A stretch of DNA of 55,380 nt, taken from Alphaproteobacteria bacterium. Lineage in GTDB: Bacteria > Pseudomonadota > Alphaproteobacteria > UBA1280 > UBA6503. The stretch spans positions 1 through 55,380 of the forward strand of contig JAJFIW010000006.1 in assembly GCA_021774615.1 (NCBI GenBank). Direction: 5' to 3'. The notes under the pieces were generated by a model. The model was not told the DNA's origin. It worked only from the letters and a program-made list of their open reading frames with translations, and did no database searches. The position numbers and the translations under genes are program-made. Of this stretch, positions 25,078 to 35,000 are shown in pieces; the first letter of the stretch is position 1, and each line of letters starts with the position of its first letter.

Positions 25078-27090
25078 TTACAACCAAGGCCTAATACCCT
25101 TAGCAGGAAGTTCTTGTTGCACAATTCTTATATCTTTACCTATGTAAACACTTAAATTTTTACCTTCATTATCGACAAGCTGCAGAAGGTTTTTACTTGG
25201 GCATGGCACATAAGAGTTTATTGGCGCCACAACCCATTCTACAAGGTGGCAGTCTTCCATACTTATATCGCTTTTGCCTGATGTTGCTAGTAGCCTCTGC
25301 CCCCTACTCCATTCAAACACGCAACTATCGTTAATACAGACTTTATTGCTATTTTCAGGGCGTGGTAGTTTGTCTATTAAGTTAGAAAGTGTCTTTTTAC
25401 GGATTTTATCTTCGCTGTATAGTAATTGGTATTGGTTATCTTGAGCAGCTAAAATAATTTTACCGCTATCTAAAACTAGTATAGAAGCCCCCGCAGACTG
25501 GTTAGCCAAAAATAACGGCATCAGGCTTAATAAAGCAATACCTGCAACTCGCCATTGCTTAACAATAAACGCTAATAATAACCCCCAACTACCCACAAAC
25601 AATAAAAGCAGCATATCCGAATTAATAGTAGTGTAGCTAGCAGGAAGGTCGGCAACAAAAGCTGCAATTTTATTTAGAACACCCACACTATCTAAGAATA
25701 ACGGCAATATGTAATCAGCCACGGCCTCAGGGCTAAGTAAGTATAAAAAACCTAATGGTAAAACAGCAATAGCTAACAATGGAATTGCTAGCATATTTGC
25801 AATAACACCAAGTAATGCCACTTGCTTAAAATGGAATGCCACCAACGGTGCAGTTGCTAAAGTTGCCACCAAAGAAACTTGAATCATATCCCACAGTCTA
25901 TTATTTTTTGGGGTTAAAACACCCAAATAAATCCGTTGCCTATTGCGGGCATATACCCAAAATAATAGAGCAAGCGCTGCGGCAAAAGACAGCTGGAACG
26001 ACGCACCTACAATAAGGTGTGGTTTATACAGCGCAATCCCCAATGCAACTAAAGCTAATATCCGCACTCCTAGGTGCAGCCGCCCGATAAGCATTGCAAA
26101 AAAGGCTGCACTAATCATCGCTAATGCTCGTAAAGTTGGTACGCTTGCACCTGCCAACAATGTATAAGCAGCAGCAGTTAACAAACCGCCAAAAGCTGCT
26201 ATTTTTCTGATATCCAGATGCAATGGTAGGCTGCCAGAACGTACTAATAACCAAGCAAACAACAAATAAATAGCACCAGCAACCATACCTAAATGCATAC
26301 CCGAAATAGCCATTAAATGTGCTAGCCCACTTTTACGGTAGTCCTCTTGGGTTTGTGGGGGGATACCGCCCCTGATACCTGTTAATAAAGCTGCAGCTAC
26401 TCCACCATTTTCTGTTTGTTGTAACTTTTGCGCTGTGTTTTCTCTAAAGGTCCTAATGTTTTGCTGCCATGCGACGCTCTCGGATGGAGTTACATATAAA
26501 TCTCCCATAACTACTCCAGTTGCAGATACTCCATCAAAAAACGACTTTTGCCGCCAGCTAAACTGTTCAGGGTGCAGCGCACGAGACGGTTCCGACAAAC
26601 GGGCTTGTGCAGAAACTTCACTGCCACTTGCTATATTTTTTGCACGGCTATTGTGCATGCTAATAATCATACCCGGCCATTCTTGGGTATTGCCATTATT
26701 GTAGGTAGTTACCTTATTTAATAAAACCGTAGCAAAACCACTCTTTCGTAAGTTTACTTGCTCCGCTGTGCCAACAACCCATACTCGCTGCTGTTTTCCG
26801 CCATCCCAAAAAGGTGTATCGATAAGTGTAGTTTTAAAACTTGAGTAACCAACACCTAATAAAACACAAGATATCCAAAGCATTGTTAGCCCTGTAGCCC
26901 ATGTCCAGTTAGCGTCTTTTGCAATAACTAAAATAGCAAATACTGCGATGACTATTGACAAGCTAAAAATATGCCATACCCTAGGCTCGGTAGGCAGCAC
27001 GAAATAAAGCATTACGCCTAAAATGAATGCCAAAATATAAAGAGGAAAAACCCCTCCTGATAATGCTGGTTTTTCTATTCGTGTTACCAT
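25078..27090 (-). CDS. comEC: ComEC/Rec2 family DNA-uptake channel protein
   Basis: A 670-residue integral membrane protein. It has an N-terminal DUF4131-like part with two or three membrane segments and an OB-like soluble section. The competence core follows, with GLAHLMAISGMHLGMVAGAIY, then about eight more membrane segments. The C-terminal soluble tail is short (about 130 residues) and lacks the HxHxDH metallo-hydrolase motif of full ComEC proteins, as is usual in Alphaproteobacteria. It would pass single-stranded DNA across the inner membrane. It is divergent from gltX over 56 bp. Confidence 0.9.
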   Translation of the reverse strand: MVTRIEKPALSGGVFPLYILAFILGVMLYFVLPTEPRVWHIFSLSIVIAVFAILVIAKDANWTWATGLTMLWISCVLLGVGYSSFKTTLIDTPFWDGGKQQRVWVVGTAEQVNLRKSGFATVLLNKVTTYNNGNTQEWPGMIISMHNSRAKNIASGSEVSAQARLSEPSRALHPEQFSWRQKSFFDGVSATGVVMGDLYVTPSESVAWQQNIRTFRENTAQKLQQTENGGVAAALLTGIRGGIPPQTQEDYRKSGLAHLMAISGMHLGMVAGAIYLLFAWLLVRSGSLPLHLDIRKIAAFGGLLTAAAYTLLAGASVPTLRALAMISAAFFAMLIGRLHLGVRILALVALGIALYKPHLIVGASFQLSFAAALALLFWVYARNRQRIYLGVLTPKNNRLWDMIQVSLVATLATAPLVAFHFKQVALLGVIANMLAIPLLAIAVLPLGFLYLLSPEAVADYILPLFLDSVGVLNKIAAFVADLPASYTTINSDMLLLLFVGSWGLLLAFIVKQWRVAGIALLSLMPLFLANQSAGASILVLDSGKIILAAQDNQYQLLYSEDKIRKKTLSNLIDKLPRPENSNKVCINDSCVFEWSRGQRLLATSGKSDISMEDCHLVEWVVAPINSYVPCPSKNLLQLVDNEGKNLSVYIGKDIRIVQQELPAKGIRPWL

Positions 27091-27146
27091 AAAAATAGGA
27101 TGCTTGTTTTTTAAGTTTGCCGCAACAATTAAGAGGTTATATTTAG

Positions 27147-28532
27147 ATGTCTAATAATACTCAGGTTCGTACTCGTTTTGCTCCATCACCTACCGGAATG
27201 CTTCACATTGGTGGCGCACGCACAGCTTTATTTAATTATTTATATGCAAAACACATGGGCGGCGAATATGTATTACGTATTGAAGACACCGACCTACAGC
27301 GCAGCACACCTGAAGCTATAGATGCAATCCTAGAAGGGCTATCATGGCTTGACATCCCCCATGACAACGAAATTGTTTACCAGACTAAGCAGCGCGATAA
27401 ACACGTAGCAGCAGTAGACAAAATGCTTAAAGAAGGCACAGCTTACAAATGCTATTGCACTACAGAAGAGCTTGCAGCAGTTAGAGCCGAACAACAAGCA
27501 GCCAAACAAAAAACAATGTACAACCAAAAATGCCGCGAACATAACGGCACATTAGACATGCCATATACGGTACGCCTAAAAACTCCACACGAAGGTTTTA
27601 CAACTTGGGTTGATGCTGTCCAAGGTGAAATAAAATACCCTAATAAAGAGCTAGATGACCTTGTATTATTACGTACCGATGGTAACCCCACATATAACCT
27701 AGTAGTTGTTGTTGATGACGCAAATATGGGCATTACCCATATAGTAAGGGGTGACGACCATATTAATAATACACCTAAACAAATACTAATTTACCAAGCA
27801 CTAGGTTTACCATTACCAATTTTTGCCCATGTGCCACTTATTCATGGTGATGACGGCAAGAAGCTATCGAAACGCCATGGTGCAGTATCGGTTACCGCAT
27901 TCCGTGATGAAGGGTTCTTACCGCAAGCAGTAAGCAACTATTTACTACAACTAGGCTGGTCTTGCCCATCAGACATTCTAAGCCGTGAAGATGCTATTAA
28001 ACAATTTGATATTAGCGGCCTTAACAAAGGTGCAGCTAACTTTAGTACCCAAAAGCTAGAATGGCTAAACAGCCAATACATGATGGCAATGAGCGGAGAA
28101 GAGTTACTAGCAGCAATCACCCTATTCTTGAAAACAAAGGCTAGTGATATTCAATCTGCAAGGCTTATAAAAGGTTTGCCAGCCCTAGCAAAAAGGGCGA
28201 AACGTTTAACCACATTAGCAGAGCAGTCTGCAATTTATCTTGTTGAAAGCCCAGTACAACCTAACGAACAAGCCCAGTCTTGCCTAGACGCAGACAGCAT
28301 CGAAAGGTTGTCTAAACTAAAAGAAAAGTTGCTACAAACTAACGATTGGTCAGCCACAACTTTAGATGAAACCATCGGTATGTTTGCGAATGAGCATGGC
28401 TATAAAATGCCACAAATAGGCAAACCACTTAGAGCTGCTCTAGTTGGCACAACTCAAGCACCCTCTTTAGGTGAAATTATGTGGGTTCTCGGTAAAGACG
28501 AAACACTTGCTAGACTTGGCGATATAGCTTAA
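27147..28532 (+). CDS. gltX: Glutamyl-tRNA synthetase
   Basis: A 461-residue class I synthetase with FAPSPTGMLHIGGARTAL (HIGH motif) at the start and KKLSKRHGAVSV (KMSKS motif) near residue 245. The alpha-helical C-terminal anticodon domain is present. The cysteines around YKCYCTTEEL match the zinc region of many bacterial enzymes. It is followed by gltA 47 bases later, a common alphaproteobacterial pairing. Confidence 0.98.
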   Translation: MSNNTQVRTRFAPSPTGMLHIGGARTALFNYLYAKHMGGEYVLRIEDTDLQRSTPEAIDAILEGLSWLDIPHDNEIVYQTKQRDKHVAAVDKMLKEGTAYKCYCTTEELAAVRAEQQAAKQKTMYNQKCREHNGTLDMPYTVRLKTPHEGFTTWVDAVQGEIKYPNKELDDLVLLRTDGNPTYNLVVVVDDANMGITHIVRGDDHINNTPKQILIYQALGLPLPIFAHVPLIHGDDGKKLSKRHGAVSVTAFRDEGFLPQAVSNYLLQLGWSCPSDILSREDAIKQFDISGLNKGAANFSTQKLEWLNSQYMMAMSGEELLAAITLFLKTKASDIQSARLIKGLPALAKRAKRLTTLAEQSAIYLVESPVQPNEQAQSCLDADSIERLSKLKEKLLQTNDWSATTLDETIGMFANEHGYKMPQIGKPLRAALVGTTQAPSLGEIMWVLGKDETLARLGDIA

Positions 28533-28579
28533 AATTTAATTAAATAAAAAATTGTTCAATTAATAAAGAGGAAACACCC

Positions 28580-29860
28580 ATGACTACTGCACAACAAGAA
28601 AAACGCACGATGTCTGTAACCCTACCAGTCATGAGTGGAACCACAGGGCCGGATGTACTCGACGTACGTAGCCTTTACAAAGATACAGGCAACTTTACTT
28701 TTGACCCCGGGTTCATGTCTACAGCCTCTTGCGAATCAGCAATTACATTTATTGACGGCGACCAAGGTATACTTTTATACCGTGGTTACCCTATCGAACA
28801 ATTAGCAAATGCCTCTACTTATCTCGAAGTTTGCCACCTACTAATGCACGGCGAGCTACCAAGCAAAACAGAGATGGAAGAGCTAAACAAAACATACCGT
28901 AACCACACCATGGTACACGAGCAAATGCGTGCATTCTTTAGTGGGTTCCGTCGTGACGCGCATCCTATGGCTGTTATGGTGGCTGTTGTTGGTGCACTGT
29001 CGGCTTTCTACCACGACTCGCTCGACATTAACGACCCTAAACAGCGCGAACTTGCTGCTTACCGCATGGTTGCTAAGATGCCAACCTTAGCAGCAATGGC
29101 TTATAAATACACAGCTGGTCAACCTTTTGTTTACCCTAAAAATAGCTTTAGCTACGCTGAAAACTTTTTACACATGATGTTCTCTCTACCAACAGAGGAA
29201 TACACACCAAGCCCAATTATTGCCCGTGCGATGGATCAAATATTTATTCTCCATGCCGACCACGAACAAAATGCTAGTACCTCTACAGTGCGTTTGGCTG
29301 GTTCATCAGGTGCCAACCCATTTGCTTGTGTTGCGTCTGGTATTGCGTCTTTGTGGGGGCCTGCACATGGTGGTGCTAACCAAGCAGTTTTAGAGATGCT
29401 CGAAGAAATTGGCAGCGTAGAAAACATCCCTGCTTTTATCGAAAAAGCTAAAGATAAAACAAGTAATGTCCGACTAATGGGCTTTGGGCACCGAGTTTAC
29501 AAAAACTTTGACCCCCGTGCAAAAATACTACGCGATCGTTGCCACGAGGTACTAAAAGAAATGGGTAAAGAAGACCCAATGCTAGATATCGCAATGGAGC
29601 TAGAGCGCATTGCACTAAGCGACCAATACTTTATCGACCGTAAACTATACCCTAATGTGGATTTTTACTCGGGCATTATCATGAAAGCAATTGGTATCCC
29701 TGTAAGTATGTTTACAGTTATCTTTGCAATGTCGAGAACAGTCGGCTGGATTAGCCACTGGCTAGAGATGATCGGCGAACCAGGCCAAAGAATCGGCCGC
29801 CCCCGCCAACTATACATCGGCAAACCACAACGGGACTATGTACCAGCTGCAAAACGCTAA
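28580..29860 (+). CDS. gltA: Citrate synthase (type II)
   Basis: A 426-residue TCA-cycle enzyme that condenses acetyl-CoA with oxaloacetate. The catalytic blocks are visible: the [20 protein letters not shown] segment, [29 protein letters not shown] and the NVDFYSGI region with the catalytic aspartate. AAAGAGGAAA precedes the ATG. The last twelve codons and the stop recur in diverged form at 31648-31691, marking a duplication scar. Confidence 0.98.
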   Translation: MTTAQQEKRTMSVTLPVMSGTTGPDVLDVRSLYKDTGNFTFDPGFMSTASCESAITFIDGDQGILLYRGYPIEQLANASTYLEVCHLLMHGELPSKTEMEELNKTYRNHTMVHEQMRAFFSGFRRDAHPMAVMVAVVGALSAFYHDSLDINDPKQRELAAYRMVAKMPTLAAMAYKYTAGQPFVYPKNSFSYAENFLHMMFSLPTEEYTPSPIIARAMDQIFILHADHEQNASTSTVRLAGSSGANPFACVASGIASLWGPAHGGANQAVLEMLEEIGSVENIPAFIEKAKDKTSNVRLMGFGHRVYKNFDPRAKILRDRCHEVLKEMGKEDPMLDIAMELERIALSDQYFIDRKLYPNVDFYSGIIMKAIGIPVSMFTVIFAMSRTVGWISHWLEMIGEPGQRIGRPRQLYIGKPQRDYVPAAKR

Positions 29861-29882
29861 TAGCATTTATTAGGCACTAAAC

Positions 29883-30698
29883 ATGAAAATAATTACTATA
29901 ATTTTTGTAGCTATATTAGCTATTCCTGTAATTTCTTTTGCAGAACCCGCAATTAAAAGTATTAATAAAAACAATACTATTAATTGCGGTTATGTAGAGT
30001 ATGTGCCCTCTTTAATTAAAGACCTAAACACAGGGTCATGGTCAGGTTTTGACTATGAAATTATGCAAGCAATTGGTAAAAGACTAGAAATAAAAGTAGA
30101 ACATTCTGTTTCCACAGGGTGGGCCACAATAGTTACAGACCTTAATGCCCGTAAATTTGATATGCTGTGTAATGGTTTTTGGGTACACCCAAATGTTGGT
30201 AAATTTGCATTATTTTCTACCCCTATATTCTACCAACCTGTTTTTATTGTTGCCCGAAAGAACGACAAGCGTTTTACGACAGATACAAACCTAAACACAG
30301 CAGATTTTAAGATGGTAGCTATTGATGGCGATAATCCTATCCATATTGCAGAGCTAGACTTCCCAAAAGCAGAAATATTTACATTGCCTAACATGACAGA
30401 TTTTTCCCATGTATTAGTTAGTGTAGCAAATAATAGAGCTGATTTTACAATTGTTGATGCTTATACATTTGGTATTTATAACGAGAATAATCCTGATAAG
30501 CTTAAGATTGTGTCACCACAAAAACCAATAAGAATATACCCAGTTAGCTACGTATTTAATGCAGAAGACCATGTATTACAAGGTGCTATAAATGCAGCAA
30601 TTAATGAGCTATCCTTAGATGGTTCTATAGATCGCATACTAAATAAATACGATAAATACCCCAACTCTTACTACCGCAAAATTAAGCCGTATAAATAG
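29883..30698 (+). CDS. Periplasmic solute-binding protein (family 3), orphan
   Basis: A 271-residue exported protein with a signal peptide (MKIITIIFVAILAIP to SFAEP) and a two-lobed amino-acid-binding-protein fold. Recognisable parts are NCGYVEYVPSLIKDLNTG, SGFDYEIMQAIGKRL, and the end LDGSIDRILNKYDK. It is a clear paralogue of the protein at 40463 (CGY...KDxNTG, LPxMxDxSxxLxSV, ILxKYD). No ABC permease or ATPase is beside it, so it may hand its ligand to a symporter or a receptor. It lies inside the gltA/dnaE duplication scar. Confidence 0.85.
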   Translation: MKIITIIFVAILAIPVISFAEPAIKSINKNNTINCGYVEYVPSLIKDLNTGSWSGFDYEIMQAIGKRLEIKVEHSVSTGWATIVTDLNARKFDMLCNGFWVHPNVGKFALFSTPIFYQPVFIVARKNDKRFTTDTNLNTADFKMVAIDGDNPIHIAELDFPKAEIFTLPNMTDFSHVLVSVANNRADFTIVDAYTFGIYNENNPDKLKIVSPQKPIRIYPVSYVFNAEDHVLQGAINAAINELSLDGSIDRILNKYDKYPNSYYRKIKPYK

Positions 30699-30729
30699 TT
30701 ATTACCAATTGTAATAATTGGTAATAACT
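30697..30729. terminator. AT-rich perfect hairpin between converging genes
   Basis: Perfect 14-base arms AGTTATTACCAATT and AATTGGTAATAACT with a five-base loop. It overlaps the stop codon of the binding-protein gene. No T-run; possibly a weak bidirectional terminator. Confidence 0.6.
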
Positions 30730-30747
30730 GAATGATAAAGAGTAAAA

Positions 30748-31527
30748 TTACTTCTGAGGCTCTTGGCGTTCAAACAATGTGTTGATCTTTAAACGATGAC
30801 AAAGAAAATCTATACTACCTGTTACACCAAGCATTCCACCTTGTGTAAGTTGATCGTCTAAATTAAGGAAGTGCATTTCTTTATGAGAATGTGGCACAAG
30901 AAGAATAACTGTTTTTCTAGCAAAATCAGTCCGACATTTTAACAAAATGCAATCTAAGTAATATCTATCATATTCATTATAAGTTTCTTCTTCGTCTTCT
31001 TCGTCTTCTTCATTAGCAGCAATACATTTGCAACACGTAGAAAGACCTAATTCAGTATAATAAACAACGTTATTATTAAATACAGCAAGAGCTTCCCCAT
31101 CTGCACGGCTAGCAAAATATTCAGTGCTCTGTGTTACCAAGTCCTCACCTGTCTTATCTACCTTAAAACCTTCTCCTTGGCATTCGAATGAAACCTTAAG
31201 TTCTAGGCGTTCACAAAAGGTATAGATTAAACCTAATAGAGACTGTTTCTTATCTAATGAAATCTCTTTTTCTGAGTTGCGGAAACATAATATTTCAGAG
31301 GGTTCAGGAACAATAATAACAATAGTTCTCATAAGAAAATCAGTCCGACATTTAAATGAGATACAGTCTAAGCGTGATTTATTAGCACTATCATCATCAT
31401 TACTATGCTCAGGGCAAGGGTCGTGAGTTACCGAACCATAAAAAACAACCTTTTTGTTAAACACAGCAAGGCCTTCGCCACTAGCAGTGCTAATAAAATA
31501 TTTAGCGTGGAATACCCGTTCCATCAT
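30748..31527 (-). CDS. Unknown protein with two internal repeats
   Basis: A 259-260 residue soluble protein; GTG, ATG and ATG codons in a row make the exact start uncertain, and the first ATG is used. It consists of two homologous modules (about residues 11-117 and 138-256). Each starts with YFxSxAxGExLAVFN, has a cysteine pair region and LDCIxxKCRTDF, then a hydrophobic strand ending in VP, and ends in FCERLELK or LCHRLKIN with FExQ or FERQ. The second module has an acidic insert (EEDEEDEEE). No signal peptide, no membrane segment and no recognised family. It converges with the binding-protein gene inside the duplication scar. Confidence 0.6.
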   Translation of the reverse strand: MMERVFHAKYFISTASGEGLAVFNKKVVFYGSVTHDPCPEHSNDDDSANKSRLDCISFKCRTDFLMRTIVIIVPEPSEILCFRNSEKEISLDKKQSLLGLIYTFCERLELKVSFECQGEGFKVDKTGEDLVTQSTEYFASRADGEALAVFNNNVVYYTELGLSTCCKCIAANEEDEEDEEETYNEYDRYYLDCILLKCRTDFARKTVILLVPHSHKEMHFLNLDDQLTQGGMLGVTGSIDFLCHRLKINTLFERQEPQK

Positions 31528-31605
31528 CACAAAAAAGCCTCGGTAGAATTAACATAGAATAACCATACAAAACATATCACAAACTTAATCTAAGAAATAA
31601 TTAAA

Positions 31606-31638
31606 TTTAACTAGCCTTGGCGTAGCTGTCTTCTTGCT
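31606..31638 (-). repeat. Extra copy of the dnaE 3' end
   Basis: All 33 bases are identical to 32087-32119, which hold the last nine codons, the stop and one flanking base of dnaE. Homology stops abruptly at both sides. This is the left half of a dnaE-tail/gltA-tail junction. Confidence 0.9.
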
Positions 31639-31647
31639 TTTTCCATT

Positions 31648-31691
31648 CAAAGCACAACAGGACTATTTACCCGCTGCAAAACGCTAATAGC
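31648..31691 (+). pseudogene. Extra, diverged copy of the gltA 3' end
   Basis: 40 of 44 bases match 29821-29864. It reads KAQQDYLPAAKR and stop, against [12 protein letters not shown] in gltA; the frame and stop are kept. It directly follows the dnaE-tail copy and is followed by a good terminator, probably the original gltA terminator. Confidence 0.85.
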
Positions 31692-31701
31692 GCATAAAAG
31701 C

Positions 31702-31735
31702 AGAAAAGAGCCCGCAAGGGCTCTTTTCTTTTTCT
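31702..31735 (+). terminator. Rho-independent terminator with GCAA tetraloop
   Basis: Arms AGAAAAGAGCCC and GGGCTCTTTTCT close on a GCAA loop, followed by a T-rich run. It sits where a gltA terminator would be expected relative to the gltA-tail copy. Confidence 0.92.
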
Positions 31736-31744
31736 AGTTATCGT

Positions 31745-31966
31745 TTATAACATCCTATCTCCAGAATTCTTAATTCCTGCACCATAGACAATGCCCAACT
31801 CTGTCGGAAAGGTACACTCTTTTAGAGTCCCTTCTATTTTTATAGAGATTCCAGAAGGATTGCCATTGTAGCTACCTACATGTTCTCCATTTAGGATAAC
31901 CTTACCCCCAAAATATGCAGTATCTATACCCTCATACTTCTTACCATTAACAGTTACTGTTGCCAT
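31745..31966 (-). CDS. Small beta-rich protein of unknown function
   Basis: A 73-residue protein starting MATVTVNGKKYEG, glycine-rich and apparently all beta, with no signal peptide. AAAGGTG precedes the ATG at a good distance, which supports expression. It lies between the gltA-tail copy and dnaE, on dnaE's strand and downstream of it. I do not recognise a family. Confidence 0.55.
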   Translation of the reverse strand: MATVTVNGKKYEGIDTAYFGGKVILNGEHVGSYNGNPSGISIKIEGTLKECTFPTELGIVYGAGIKNSGDRML

Positions 31967-32087
31967 AAGTTTTCACCTTTTAGCTTATTAAAAAACAAGA
32001 AGATCACAACATCGGAAGATGCTATGCGAATATTTAACTATTTATAGTTATTAAATTAAGTAAATCAAGACTTATAGCAATAAATAT

Positions 32088-35000
32088 TTAACTAGCCTTG
32101 GCGTAGCTGTCTTCTTGCTCGATGGTTTCGGTGGTTATGCCGTCTAGGCTTTCGAGCTTTAAGCGCAGTTGGCGGTTTACTTGGTAGCTTTGTGCTAAGC
32201 GGATAATTACTTGCCCCATGCCGCTAATCGGAATGCTTAGTTCTATAGCTGTTCGCCCTATTTCTTGGTCGAGGAAAAGTCCTTTAATGCTATCTACTTG
32301 CTCGGGTGATTGGAGCAGCAAGCGTAGCGATTTACCTCGTTCTAGCCCTTTGTCTAGTTTGCCCATGCTTTCTACTGTAATGCGTAGTTCGTCTGATGAG
32401 TTATCTAGATTTAAATTAAAAATAAATGGCCCCTCTTCGTCCATTACCAAAGCTAGCCGTTCGTAAGCTTCAGGGAATAGAAGCACCTCTTGGTGCCCTG
32501 AGCTATCAGAAATAGTTAAAAATGCCATCCTCTTACCAGATTTTGTGCGCATTTCTCGTTTTGATAAAATAATCCCTGCAATTCGAACTTCTTTTTTGCC
32601 GCCCGCAGCTAGCATTTGCAAATCAATTGTTTTACTTAGGCCTTGCTGTTGGGATAGTTCTTCTTTAAAGGCATCCATTGGGTGAGCTGATAAATAAAAA
32701 CCAATTGCTTGCAGCTCGTTTGCTAGCTCTTCTAGCGTATCTAGTTTTGGTGCTTCTATTAATGATGGCGGTTGTAAGGTGGTAACGTCGTCTCCACCAA
32801 ACAGCCCAATTTGGTTGCTAGACTTATCGGCAAAGGTTGCTTGCATATAACCAAGGAGTATTTCGACACTGCTTAATAATTTATTGCGATTAGGCTCAAA
32901 CTCGTCAAATGCGCCGCCTTTAATTAGTGCTTCCATTTGCCGTTTGTTGATAAACTTAGGATCCATCCTTGCCATAAAATCTATAACACTGGTAAAAGAG
33001 CCATTCTCTGCCCGCTCTTTTTCAACGAACATCATAGCTTCGGCCCCTGCACCTTTTACAGCACCTAAAGCAAAACGTACGGCGTCACCTTCTACCTTAA
33101 AATCTACAAATGATTTATTAATACATGGCGGAAGTAATTTTATCTCCATCCGGTCTAGGTCTTGTTTAAATTTAAATATCTTTTCGGTATTGCCGCTATC
33201 TAAAGTCATAGACGCTGCCATAAACTCTTTAGGGTAATGAGTTTTTAAATACAGTGTTTGGTACGACACCAAAGCATAAGCAAGCGCATGTGATTTGTTA
33301 AAACCATAACCCGCGAATTTGTCGATGGTATCAAAAATATCGTTAGCAAATTTCTCGGTAACACCTTGGGCTGCAACTGCGCCTTCTACAAAAACTTTGC
33401 GTTGTTTTGCCATTTCTTCAGGCTTTTTCTTACCCATTGCACGGCGTAAGTTATCGGCTCCACTAAGGGTATAACCAGCAAATTTTTGTGCACATTGCAT
33501 TACTTGTTCTTGGTAAACAATAATGCCGTAAGTCTCGGTAAGGTAGTCGTCAAAAGATGGGTGAATACTTGCAATCTCCTCATCGCCGTGTTTACGAGCA
33601 ATAAAACTTGGGATGTTCTCCATCGGGCCTGGGCGATAAAGGGCAATTAATGCCACAAGGTCAGCAAAAAGGCTAGGTTTAGCATCCCTCATTAGGCTTT
33701 GCATGCCGCTGCCCTCAACTTGGAAGATACCAATTGTATTACCTGTTTGTAGTAGCTCGTAGCTTTTTTGGTCGTCCATCGGGAATAGGTCTGGGTCTAG
33801 TTTTTTACCGCAAGTATGCTCTATATTCTCGATACTTTTACGGATTGTCGTAAGTGTTTTCAACCCTAAAAAGTCGAACTTTACCAGCCCTGTTGCTTCC
33901 GCATCAAACATCGGGAACTGTGTTGCAGGCAGAGGTGCTCGAGGGTCACGATATAGTGGGCATATAGTAGAAATTGGGTTAGGTGCAATAATAACCCCTG
34001 CCGCATGGGTAGAGCAATGGCGGTAGCTACCTTCGAGCTGCATGGCGATATCTAGCAGTACTTTTACGTCATCATCAGTGTCGTATAGATCTTCTAAGCG
34101 TTCATCATCGTTCATTGTTTCCTTGATAGTACCAGCCTTAGGCCCTTCTGGGATGAATGATGCTATTTGCGAGACTTGCCCAAACGACATTTGCAAAACA
34201 CGCCCCACATCACGGATACATGCTTTGGCTTTTAATGTTCCAAATGTGATGATTTGCGACACCAACTCGTCGCCATATTTACGGCGAACATAGTCGATAA
34301 CCTCTTCACGTCGCTCTTGGCAAAAGTCGATATCAAAATCGGGCAAACTTACTCGGTCTGGGTTCAAGAAACGCTCGAACAATAAGTTATGGCAGATAGG
34401 GTCAACATTAGTAATTTTGAGGGCATAAGCAACCAAAGAGCCAGCCCCTGAGCCACGCCCTGGACCTACAGGAATACCATTTTCTTTAGACCATTTGCAA
34501 AAGTCAGAAACAATAAGGAAATAACCGTCAAACCCCATCCGATTAATAATACTTAACTCAAAATCCAACCGTTTTTGGTATGTTTCTTTAAGTTCATCAT
34601 CTAATTCTATAGTTTTAAGGCGATGTTGTAACCCTTGGTTAGCCTCTTCTTTTAAAATGTCGGCTACAGGGCGTTTGTCCTTTTCATCTTCCCATTCGGG
34701 CATATAGTTCATACCCATTGGCACTTTAAAGGCACAACGTTGGGCAATAACTACGGTATTATCGGCAGCTTCTGGCAGGTCTGCAAAAAGTGCTCGCATT
34801 TCGTCGGATGATTTTAAATAATGTTCTGTGCTTAGTTGCGGGCGGCTTGGATCGGCAAGTGTCAAGCCTGCACCAATACACATTAGAACCTCGTGTGCTT
34901 TGGCTTGGTCTCTATGCAAAAAACGACAATCATTTGTTGCCACAAGTGGCAGGTTAAGCTCGTAGGCAAGCGCTACTAAGTCTGCCTCTACTAACTTTTC

